Origin: Hexactinellida sp. DTS-2022
Taxonomy: Eukaryota > Porifera > Hexactinellida
Length of the DNA stretch: 64,000 nucleotides
Direction: 5' to 3'
NCBI GenBank assembly: GCA_028753945.1
Contig: JAPNXP010000001.1
Span: 2,842,501-2,906,500 of the forward strand
This document shows, one piece after another, positions 22,980 through 33,129 of this stretch. The notes under the pieces are model-generated. The model did no database searches, had not been told where the DNA came from, and saw nothing but the letters and a program-made list of their open reading frames with translations. The position numbers were made by a program, and so were the translations under genes. Each line of letters starts with the position of its first letter. Position 1 is the first letter of the stretch.

Positions 22980-23062
22980 GTAGTTCAGTTAGTAACATAT
23001 CGGAACATATCGGAACAGTATGCAAGTGTTCCTGGGTTCGAACCCCAAACCTGGCATATCTT
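22980..23062 (+). pseudogene. tRNA-like sequence (possible tRNA-derived SINE head)
   Basis: GGGTTCGAACCCC at about 23033-23045 is a good B-box/T-loop. TAGTTCAGTTAGTAACA about 45 bases upstream resembles an A-box/D-arm, and TCTTTTT follows at about 23058. The acceptor stem does not pair with the expected 5' end, and a repeated CATATCGGAA replaces a normal anticodon arm. It is not a functional tRNA. A single-copy tRNA pseudogene or SINE head are both possible. Confidence 0.35.
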
Positions 23063-23883
23063 TTTGTCAATCAACTATAATTATACAAACTCATAAGCTT
23101 TATTCATATAATCTTATACACTATGGACTAAGTGTATATAACCAAAGGTATACTGACATGTATAATGACAACAATAACAATTTCAGATAATTATTTAAAA
23201 ACATTTTGCATTAAAAAGTGTCCGAAAAGAACGTGGACTGCTATAAACTGTTACAATTCGTGCCAAAACCTATTCATTATTCAAAATACAATGTTAAAAA
23301 CTATCGTCGAGTATTATATTAGTATATACTAAGGATACTACAACATAATACACCTTTGATTCGAGCGTATTAGCTTGAGTATTTCTGATAAACTTTAACC
23401 TTAATTTACTCAAAACTGGATTTTTTGACAAACCCTGACTTTTTTTATATATTGAAGTACTGAAGCAAACACTCCAAAAATTCCAGGCTATTATATATAT
23501 GGTCTAAACTTTATTTTGCAAGCACTTTGGAAATAACAAACAATTGGTGTATGTGCTACAGTGGGAAGAAGGTGAAAAATGTCATTTTTTGACCTTTTTT
23601 TGACAATTTCTATCACTTCAAATAAAAGAATATTTTCTAAACATTTTACAGGTCTGAAGTGTTTGCAAAATTTAGTACTCGTGGTAATGATTAAATGAGA
23701 TTTATACTTAATTAATGCGTAATCAGTTATCAACAAACAATTGATGGATTTATGGTCAATGGAATGTTAATTTGACGTTAGAATGCTAGATACATAATTC
23801 CAAATAATAATTAAGTTCTCCATTTGAATAAAGAATAATGCATGCATTCCTTAGCAACTAGCATTTGTGTAGTGAAAAAAAAA
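23063..23883. other. AT-rich DNA without recognisable gene
   Basis: Short ORFs at 23132-23332 and 23491-23736 have no recognised motif. Confidence 0.45.
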
Positions 23884-23984
23884 TTGCAGCCTGTGCTGAA
23901 GCATGTTCCTTTGGTGGCACTATATTTTGTTGGTTGTTTATTGATAGTGCCTTCAAAGGAACATGGTGTCGGCACAGGCTGCAA
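23884..23984. repeat. long near-perfect hairpin
   Basis: The arms TTGCAGCCTGTGCTGAAGCA... (23884-23923) and ...GGTGTCGGCACAGGCTGCAA (23944-23984) pair over about 40 bp with a few mismatches around a loop of about 20 bases. The second tandem unit keeps the upper 17 bp (24748-24764 with 24785-24801), with one mismatch. Size and shape resemble a pre-miRNA, but a fold-back element end is equally likely. Confidence 0.8.
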
Positions 23985-25620
23985 TTTTGGATTTGTTTTC
24001 GCCAAGTTATCAACGCCTCAAGGTGTCAAGAACCATTTGTTAATTGGTCCGAGTCACAAGGAACGGTAGATTATTTTGAAGTTTGTTTCTATCATAAACC
24101 ATCCTGAGTTTACTGCCATTCATTCATTATGTATTGATAATAAATTATATTATTAGTTATATATTTTAGCAATGTTATCCACGGTGAGTTGAGTAAGTCA
24201 ATAAATTCCTTATATAATTATATTTTATTTAATCCATTGTATAGTAGTATTACTACAATTAAATAGAAGCCAGGTCGAATTCACAAGTTAAATCAAATAT
24301 AAATCGCATGTTGAAACAATAGTGATAGATTTATCAAGTTAAATCAATATAATTATCGCAAGTTGAAACAATGGAATTAGATTTAACAGTTTTATTGAAA
24401 CTGAAGTGTTAGTAAACAAAGGAAACTTGCAACTCTATTGTGGCACTAACGAAACCCAATTTAAAAATTCGTGCACTGTGAAAATGTGTAGAATTTAATT
24501 CTCTATCCGTACATGTAAAATTTATCAAGCTCAATAATAATTATTTCATTTTATGAGCCATAATTAGTTTAATTAGGTGTTAAAATAATTTGATCAAAAT
24601 TCGTGACCCCAGGGTACAAATTAGACGGTCACTCCGCACATGCATGCCAAGTTTCAGCCCTCAATGTATACAGGTGTGGCCAGGGCACCTGCTACAAAGA
24701 AATAAAAATAAAATAAAATCCAAAATTTCAGCTGTGCCGACGCATGTTCCTTTGGTGGCACTATATTTTGGTGGTGGTTTATTGATAGTGCCTCCAAAGG
24801 AGTGTCAAGACCCGCTTGTATAGGTGGTACGTGGCATAAGGATCAATTGATAAATTGGTTGTTTGTTTCTATCTTGTATAATCTCTGAGATCAATGTCAC
24901 TTAGCAAATTAGTATAAATAATTATTCAAATTATTAATAATTTAACACAATTATTATGTACACCAAAATAAATTAAGTTAAAATATTTGCAATAAATAAA
25001 AATCCATATTGAATTCCATTAAAATATTTGAATTCAGCGCACTCGATAATCCCAATTATCTAATTGCAACAGTCTCTATAAGTTAATGACAGAGCGAATT
25101 AATTATGTCAGTGTATCCATTGTGCAGAATATTAACGCAGAAGTAAATATAATCACATAATCTGTTGTTGTTATGGAATGTAAATCCTAGTTTTCAAATA
25201 GAAAATAGAAGCCTACTCGATTTCATAAGTGGAATCAATATAATTATCGCAAGTTGAAACAATGCAATTAGATTTAACAGTTTTACTGAAACTGAAGTGT
25301 GAGTAAACAAATGAATTTAAACCCCGATTTGTGGCATAAAAAAACACAATGTTGTATATTTGTCATTTTCCAAAAGGTGTAGAATTAAATTAGCTATCCA
25401 ATATGAAAATTTTATCAAGTTCACAAGGTATGATTTCATGTAAAGAGCCATAATTAGTTTAAATAGGAGTTAGAATTATTTGATCAAAAATCGTAACCCC
25501 AGGTGCAAATTAGACGGTCTTTCCGAACCTACATGTCAAGTTTCAGCCCTAAATGTATAAAGTTGTGGCCAGGGCACCGTCTACGGAGAAATAATAATAA
25601 AGGCACTAAAACCAATACGG
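23884..25620 (+). repeat. tandem repeat, about 841-bp unit, two copies plus
   Basis: Matching landmarks recur about 841 bp apart: TTCCTTTGGTGGCACTATAT at 23907 and 24748, then GTGTCAAGA, AGTTGAAACAATG-AATTAGAT, CAAATTAGACGGTC, TTTCAGCCCT and GTGGCCAGGGCACC. A third unit is partial after 25600. A dispersed relative is at 48540-49330 without the hairpin. It could be a young satellite or a tandemly inserted non-autonomous element. Confidence 0.75.
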
Positions 25621-25690
25621 GCCACTATACTATAGTATAGTCGGCACAGTAATAATAAAGGCAGTGATTTCAATACTGGGCCACTATCAG

Positions 25691-25790
25691 GCTTGGGGCT
25701 GATTACAATCGCAATCGATTGTAATCGATTACAACTATTCCTGTAATCGTAATCGTAATCGTAATCACCCACATCTAATCAGCCCCAGGT
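25691..25790. repeat. short inverted-repeat element with GTAATCG array
   Basis: Ends TTGGGGCTGATTA and TAATCAGCCCCAG face each other. The centre is made of (GTAATC)n units in both orientations. Looks like a miniature of the hAT MITEs, but no 8-bp duplication is visible. Confidence 0.6.
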
Positions 25791-27243
25791 ATGGCATCAG
25801 GCCCCCCCAAATTACAACGATTCCGCTTCTCTAGATCATCAATTTCAAGAATCACTGACTTAATTGCTCATCGTTTAAACTTTGCAGATCGCTCCCATAG
25901 GCATCTCAAAGGTATATATCCATGCACATTACATGATAATACAATAATCAACCCTTTCAACCCAGAGAAGCACATATACCTGATTTATGGTACTATGCAT
26001 CTCATAAAGAATATTCGGAACAACCTCTTAGCTACCAAATGTTTCCAAATACCAGAACTAGAAACTTCTCTTATGGATGCGGCTATTAAAATTACTTCAG
26101 GATATATTCATTGGTCAATCTTTCATGGTGTTCATGAGAAATTTTTAGCACTTGAATGTCATGTGAGAAAAGCTCCTAAAATCTCATATCAAGCCTTGCA
26201 CCTGGAAATAATAAACAATCTGTCCCCCTTGCTCTGTCTATATTCGATCTGACAACAATTACGGCTATCCACCAATTTTTTCCAGAAGATAAACAACTTC
26301 CCCATTTCTAAACTTATTCTATAATTGGAGGCTGATTGTAAACGTAAAAGAAAGGTTCCACCCTAATATTGTTGGAAATGCACTAATCGCAAGTGATGGA
26401 AGGATTGAATTTTTGAAGATGTTCGCGAACTGGCTAAAAGATTGGCGAGAGTCAAAGAAACTTGGTTTTTCCAAACAAAAGTTTGATGCTCTTATAAGTA
26501 CAAGTCGGGCTATAGCAGATTTAAGTTCTGAATTAGTTCATGAAGGATATATCTACATTCTCACAGGACGCTTACAAACTGACCCCCTTGAACGAAGATT
26601 TTCCCAATATAGGCAGATGTCGGGGGTAGATTTTTGATTAGTATGAAGGAAGTATTTCGTTCTGAGTCTATTTAAATTTTTTTAACATTTCTAACTAAAA
26701 ATATTGAACTCACTCCAATCTTATCCACCATTACAGAAGAAGAATCAATATTTCTAGAAGATTTCAAACAATCACTGATTCTTGAAAACTTCGACCACAT
26801 ATCTATCTCTCAAGACGCCATCGATGTGATCACTTTCATTTCAGGATACATCTTTCGTTCTTTACTGAAGAGTATTGTTTGTGAAGTATGCAGAATAGCT
26901 CTCAATAATGATCCTGATCCAGTGCATACCTAGATGATTACAATAAAGGCGGGCTCAAATTACCAAGCTACACAAAATGTGCGTTCTCAATACTCGATCA
27001 TCTGGAAGAAAGGATACTTGAAGTAGACGTTCCCTCAAAAGTATTGGCACAAAGTATTCTGAATCACATATCATCAGAGTGGAATGACTCGTTTTGTGTG
27101 TCATGATCACTCAATGGTCGGGCGTCAGAAAATCAACTCCATTATATCGAACTGCTACATGAAGAATCAAACTAGGGATGAGACTGAGACTAGGAGAAGG
27201 GATCAAGTCAGGGAGTTTAAAAGAATGAAAATGGCAGATAAAT
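25791..27243 (+). pseudogene. P-element/THAP9-like transposase remnant, copy 1
   Basis: Blocks in order: LYPCTLHDNT-like then TMHLIKNIRNNLL (about 25980-26030), matching the conserved 'DxxHxxKNIRNN' of P/THAP9 transposases. Then SIFDLTTITAIHQFF in a shifted frame, MFANWLKDWRESKKLGFSKQ and GRLQTDPLERRFSQYRQMSG (26570-26625), the family's hallmark. Then DVITFISGYIFRSLLKSIVC with C-x2-C (about 26825-26895), KGGLKLPSYTKCAF (about 26950) and a basic tail to about 27243. Stops and frameshifts interrupt it. The THAP DNA-binding domain was not found. Related 3' remnants lie at 27758 and 44936. Confidence 0.85.
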
Positions 27244-27757
27244 AACAGTAATTCAAATATACGTTGGGTTATTGCATAATTACTACTAGTATGTACTATA
27301 ATCAATGTTGCAACGTCAATTAGAACATCGTGTAATGTTAAAAATAAAATATTATGGGTGTTTATGAAAAATATATTCAAAAATTATTGGAAAATGAGTA
27401 ATATGGAAAAGGCTCAATCATCTACTAGATGGTTGTAATTTAATTCACAATTAATGTAGAACTTAGCAGCACCAACTTGCGACTAAATTTTATTCTCTAA
27501 TCCAGTCTATTCAGCGATAAGTACAAAGTACAACCACTGCTACTTCATCATTATATGACACCTAAACAGATTAACTACAAATGTGACAATTTCAAAAGTT
27601 GTTCCAATGGATTCACAATGGTTGATTACCCCATATACAATCCAATAAACCACAATAGAAGGCATGGTTTAGCTTTGAATGAAATTTAAAACTAGCCTTA
27701 TTGTTTGAAGGCCAAGTCGGGAACATACACAGCTGTATATATAGTAAGCCATGACTT

Positions 27758-28362
27758 ATGAAAAAATTAGTTTTTGATGTTGAATCACATACTGAGTTAA
27801 AGCTCTTACAATTAACAGATCGTGGCGGACTTAAGTATCCGTCCGAGCCTGTTCTTACTTCAGTTATAACTTTATGGAAGATAATTATTGCAATAGAAAA
27901 CAATAATCAGCTGTTGACTTTGCCTGTAGACGGTCCCTCTAGAAGGTTATTAGTAGAACTCGCCTTGAGCACTTAATTTATTTATATTTGTATCTTAGAT
28001 TTCGCGTTATCAAGCATACTAATTGTCAAGTGATATGAATTTGAGAGAGAGAGAGAGAGATAAATATGAGTTACAAGACAGTGTTGTGTTTCGTATATGA
28101 ATTGTATATTACAGTAGTTTATATGCTTGTATTTTGTATGTAGGTTGACTTATTTCACATTAAAATACAAAATATATTAATTCCAAATAAATGTATGTGT
28201 TTATTCATCACAGAATATACTGGGTTGGGAAATATTTGACTCGAGATGAACTTAAGTGCTTCTATGTTCACTCCCATAACATGATTATATTCCTAAAGTC
28301 CATCTATTCCCGCATCCATGGTACATCTAATACTAGACCTTATATAGAGTAGGCTATGGAAT
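27758..28362 (+). pseudogene. P-element-like transposase C-terminal fragment, copy 2
   Basis: An open frame 27758-27976 reads LLQLTDRGGLKYPSEPVLTS, the conserved near-C-terminal 'RGGLKxPS' segment of P/THAP9 transposases. The matching segment in copy 3 is LLQLTVRGGLKYPLEF (about 44940). About 370 bp further, CCTTATATAGAGTAGGC (about 28340) also matches copy 3 (about 45550), marking the shared 3' non-coding end. A GA microsatellite lies at 28043-28060. Confidence 0.7.
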
Positions 28363-28545
28363 ATATAATAATTTTCATGTAAAATTTCCGGAAATTTGGC
28401 AATTTTTTGGAAATTTCCTAGGAAATTTTCAGACCTTACAACACAAATAGCTACACAATGATTTTGGGCATTTTAAAAAGTCATAGCCTCTGAAAGCCGA
28501 TTTACCAACTATATTTGCTTCTTAATTGTCCAGAAATTATGTATA

Positions 28546-28682
28546 CAGGGCCGTAGCCACCAAAATAAATGTGGTCAGGGTAATCTGGCCAAACTGACCG
28601 AGTGGTGCCATATTGGTAAAATTCATCAACCAAAAGTGGTCAGGTTGAAACCTGACCAACCTGACCAGTGGCTACTGCCCTG
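28546..28682. mobile_element. hAT-like MITE (CAGGGCCGTAGCCACC)
   Basis: TIRs CAGGGCCGTAGCCACC and, reversed, CAGGGCAGTAGCCACTGG. Inner GGTCAGG / CTGACC units repeat in both orientations. No clean 8-bp duplication. Confidence 0.55.
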
Positions 28683-28882
28683 GTATATCAAATAGTGATT
28701 GTATTGAATGCATAATAGTAATTCATTTGTAAAGTCGAAGTCTGATGTACTTTCAACATGTAAATTAAATATTTTGTTGTTGAAAAACTAGGAAAATACA
28801 CAAACATTAAGTTGATATCCCAGACTTGATATCCTTGTATATACTTGTAATTTCTGACAATACGTATCCAATTATTGTATTT

Positions 28883-29454
28883 CAGAGTTGCACGCGGGCC
28901 GAATTTTTGTAACCGCAGCCCGCCCCGCGGCCCGCAGCCCGCGGCCCGATATGAAAAATAGGCCCGTGGCCCGCCCCGCAACCCGCAACCGGCCCGCAAA
29001 TAATCAAGTACCTTGTGTATTCCCTTAAATTTACATAACGAAGTACATTGTACATAAATGCTCGGAAAGCGCAATATACTCCAATGCATGCAATCAAAGG
29101 CATGATCCTGGTTTAATATAATAATGATTTCATTCTAAAGTTTAGACGAACAAACAACAAACACATAACAAGGATTATGAGCTGAAAATAGTAATTACAG
29201 TAAATTGGGGTAAATTGCTAAAGTTTAACAAGATGTTGAGTTAATTGGTCATAGAACTACTTGACTGTCCTGACCATTGTTTAGTATAACGTATTGTGCG
29301 GGCCTATTGCGGGGTGTTGCGGCCCAACGGCCCGCAACAAAGATTATCGGCCCGCAAGGCCCGCGGGCTGATAATTAAACTCGGCCCGAATTCGCGGGCA
29401 GCCCGTGGGCTGGCCCGCGGGTTTTCGGGCCAGCCCGCCCCGCGTGCAACTCTG
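28883..29454. mobile_element. hAT-type MITE with GGCCCGC repeats
   Basis: TIRs CAGAGTTGCACGCGGG and, reversed, CAGAGTTGCACGCGGGG, with perfect 8-bp duplication TTGTATTT (28875-28882, 29455-29462). Both arms are arrays of GGCCCGC. ORFs with G/A/R-rich products across it are by-products. Confidence 0.9.
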
Positions 29455-29462
29455 TTGTATTT

Positions 29463-31671
29463 AGACTTCAGTATGCTAGATTTTCCTCTTTGCTTTGAAA
29501 TTTCTCTTTTGAACTTGCGTCGATAAATATTCCAAAAAATATTTATGCTTAAGGGTAATCTGTATTGATATTCGGGCGTTCACGGTGAATCTCAGAATTG
29601 CATAATTTACTACTAGGAATACTCTAGATGAGATAGAGATTGACTTCTATGATTTTTTTTTCTTAATTTTCAATCAAGATGGTGTTTTTTAATAAAATAA
29701 GACGTCGACTTCCTTATATGGGCATGACATTTTTTCAAAATTGTTGAATCTTTTTGAATTTTTGAACATATTATTATGAGACTATTTCCTCTCAGTAATA
29801 ATTTTTATTTTATTTATTTTTGCAGAAGAAACGATGCTAAAGGGCATTTTTTCAAAATAATCATAAAACGCAGTCGTGCACTAAACTATCTTTATAAAAT
29901 GTTAGAAGAAAATTTTTTCAATTCTAGTTCAAGGGTCTGAGGATGCATCATGTGTTACCCCAGAGAAATTTTTAGACTTTCTGATTATTATTTTTGGTTT
30001 TATAAGCATTCTAAGGCTGCGGCCCACGAATTTTTCCGAATTTCAACATCAAAAGAGGTGATAAAATTCTACACTGCCATATATTGTTCCCAAAATTAAA
30101 AATTTCGGAATCTAAAGGTCAAAATATACAGGTTCACGTCAAAAAGTTCAGGAATATGTCAAAAATTAGGAAATTAGGGGCATAAAAGAATATGAAGGGT
30201 ATGCAAGTACCCGGTGATCATATATTATTGTGGGAAATTGGACAGCAGAATAATTCTGTTATTCTTCAAAAAAATGCGCCAGCTTCTTATCTATGCGTAG
30301 CATTTGTTTTCAACACTTTTACAATAATATATCATGAGTTATGACCAATTTATGACTATGGTTTTGTCTGTTTTGTCATATTTTCACACCTCAAGGCCCT
30401 CAAATATACAATAAAGTATTATATAAAACACCAATTTGGTAATACAAATATGGAAATAGCATTTGCGCACAAAATGAGACGTTACACAACACGATCCAAT
30501 CATTATTCGATAAGTTATGGACTTTTGGGCCACAGAAGGGGGCAAAAAATCTGACATTTCACACCTGTTGATATTTCAGAAACGCTTTGAGATAAAATGA
30601 TCATAGGCATTAGAAAATACTGTAAATACCTGACTTTCTATACGTTTATAATACATTTTAGGACTCTAGGTGTCACACTTTTTAACATGACCATATATGG
30701 TAATTTGATGTGCCCAATTTTGATGACGAAGCAAATTTTGTAACTCTTGATCTCTGGACAGCAGAGACTAGCTCTAAAATTCTAGTCACATCATGATACT
30801 ATTTCTTACTCATTCGATAAACTTTTGGGATTATATTATAATTCGAATGATGTGTTCTTATTTCAAATGCCCAAATATGGTGGTGTCAAAGTGGCAATAT
30901 GTTAAAAAGCTGACAAAAATCCAACTTCTGATCCAAATGAGATAGAGCTTAGCTCTAAATTTCTAAAAATAGTCTAATTCAATTTCAAATGACATTATCT
31001 ATTTTATGCAGTTTAGGAACTCCTTTTCCTCGCACTTTCATATTCTGGACTCAGCCACTTCGACACAAATTAATTAAATGCTAATTATGAAGGTGTAAAA
31101 AAAGACCATTTGGGCATATGGATGTAAAAAAGAGAATTTTTATTCTAGAAAGTCAAACTTTTTTTTAAAATGCTCAGTATATGTAGGCGCATGTTTTAAA
31201 AGCGAGCAGTTTTGGCAATATAATACAAAAAAATTGAATTAGTATACTTTTAATGAAAAATAGTGGGTTTTTTTTGACCAATTTCACAAAAATGACAATA
31301 ATATAGAGTAGATTAAAGAAAAAGCATATTTCGGTTCGATTTAAAACATTGAGTATTGACTCAGGTATATTTTATAATTGACATGTTTCGCGCTAAAAAC
31401 TAACATAAAAAATTTTTGTAAATATTTGGCTAGTATGGATTAGGCCTATATTGACATTGTCTAGTTCATAACTAAGGATATATACATAGTAGAACTCTAA
31501 TATTTTCAGGGATATCTTAGATATATTAGTACTATCCAAAAACGCAATAAAAACATTAGGTCGTCGGGTGTCAAAATATCAGTACAGAGCACCCTTAAAA
31601 TCTTAAACTGGCCTCATAAAAAATACCACCTAAGACTATATATACAAAATATCAAATTACAAAAAGCCCCT
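29463..31671. other. 2.2-kb AT-rich stretch without ORF or defined repeat
   Basis: I see no open frame above 60 codons, no TIR pair and no tandem array in this stretch. It is the longest empty interval of the window. It may be old intergenic DNA or the non-coding part of an unrecognised element. Confidence 0.5.
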
Positions 31672-32100
31672 ACAGACGGGATGGGAGTGTGATCCTTCTG
31701 ATTGCACTTCCCCAATGTTTAATTTAAGTAGAATTTCAATATTCAAATTACATTCCATCTTAGTGTAATATAATCTAATTAATGTTTGAATTGTAAAGAC
31801 TTCAAATGTATAAATTAATTAAAGATTAATTATTACAAATAGAAATTAGGAATACGTGTAGTATTTACGTTACTATTTTGAATAATATAATTGACATCAT
31901 CATCAACTTGTAAAATGTTCCAACTTCCAAGTGTTCTCATTGCACTTGTATGAAACACATATTCACTTACAAACCAATCAACAACAGTCATCATCTAGCA
32001 GATAGTAGGCTTATGTAATATGTTCTATAGTATTCAGTATACTATAGATTAATTACAATAGGGAGAAGATGGCTGATTTACATAAAAAACGGTTAATAAA
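31672..32100 (+). repeat. dispersed repeat family S, copy 1
   Basis: Shares, in inverted orientation, GGGATGGGAGTGTGAT, GCACTTCCCC, TAATGTTTGAATTGT, the GTATTTACGTTACTATTTT block, CTATAGTATTCAGTATACTATAG and GGAGAAGATG with 44352-43460 and, beyond an intervening hAT, 41162-41128. It shows the uninterrupted site of that hAT at about 32045. Confidence 0.7.
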
Positions 32101-32162
32101 ACGTAGAATTGATTAGCGAGCTACTAATTTTAATTGATATATAGAAATAACATCCTTAGGAG

Positions 32163-32345
32163 CTAGTTGCATTATACGTAACGTATAACGTATATATGGT
32201 ACCATTATACGATAGGTGAACGTATAATGCCATCATACGTAACGTAAATCATCATACAACGTATAACGTATAACGATTTTAACGTATATATGGTCCATTA
32301 TACGCTCCCCGAACGTATAGCGTATAATCGTATAATGCATCTATG
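32163..32345. mobile_element. hAT-type MITE with ACGTATAA repeats
   Basis: TIRs CTAGTTGCATTATACG and, reversed, CATAGATGCATTATACG, with perfect 8-bp duplication CTTAGGAG (32155-32162, 32346-32353). Nearly all of its 183 bp is variants of ACGTATAACGTATA. Confidence 0.85.
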
Positions 32346-32796
32346 CTTAGGAGAATAAAACCTCTATATTTTCAATAACTAATTCGAATTATTAAAGAGT
32401 CACTGGACCAGAATACAAATTTTAATATAACTTACGAACAAATGCGAAATTGAGAAATCGGGCTTCGAGATGATCATCTCCAGGAAATTCTATATCTCCT
32501 GTCCAAATTTCAAATCTCTATCACCAATGGTCTAGTCAGGCCATCGCCCGAAAGTCCGACAAAAGTAAATTCAATACTGTGCACTTATAGTATAAAACTA
32601 TAGTAGGACCCTTCTATAACGTTTTTACTAGAAGCAGACTAAAAACCAAATTCGATAAGCAACATTTTAAAATTTTCTAAATTCCATTGCGTTTTGCGTT
32701 GCTAGGCAACAACAAATTTAAATACTTATTTTAAAAATACAATACATACTCATTTACTATATCCATACTATTAAAACATTAACCTATATGTGTGCA

Positions 32797-32940
32797 TAGG
32801 CGTCGTAAATGCAAAGGTCAATCCTTCGGGCCGCCCGGAAATTCCGGGTAAACTCCGGGTATAGTATTAGTAGCATAGGGGTAACCCTTCCGGGCCGCCC
32901 GGACATTTTCGGGCACCCGGGTGGGTTACGACGCCTATGT
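32797..32940. mobile_element. hAT-like MITE with CCGGGC repeats
   Basis: Ends CATAGGCGTCGTAA and, reversed, CATAGGCGTCGTAACCC; subterminal CCGGGCCGCCCGGA in both arms. TSD not resolved because the flanks are TGTG/TATA-rich. Just right of it, ATGTTTGTATGTTCCGAGTT matches the reverse complement of about 10133-10165. Confidence 0.6.
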
Positions 32941-33129
32941 GTGTATATATATATGTATATATGTTTGTATGTTCCGAGTTGATTAAAGAAACTCGACGGT
33001 TTCCAAATGAGATTTTTGGTACTTAATGAAATAGTTAACATTACATTTGTAAGTTGAAATTTATATGAAACGTTCCAATAATAACTATGGCTGAGGCTCC
33101 ACTTCCAAATAGCGCCGTGATTTAACACG

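Noticed and set aside
22980-23062. Functional tRNA gene
   Set aside because: B-box and terminator-like T run are present, but the acceptor stem and anticodon arm do not form.
23842-24107. Two overlapping ORFs rich in Cys
   Set aside because: They translate the arms of the 23884-23984 hairpin; the similarity between frames reflects the inverted repeat.
28688-29526. ORFs rich in Gly/Arg/Ala
   Set aside because: They read through GGCCCGC arrays of the hAT MITE at 28883-29454.
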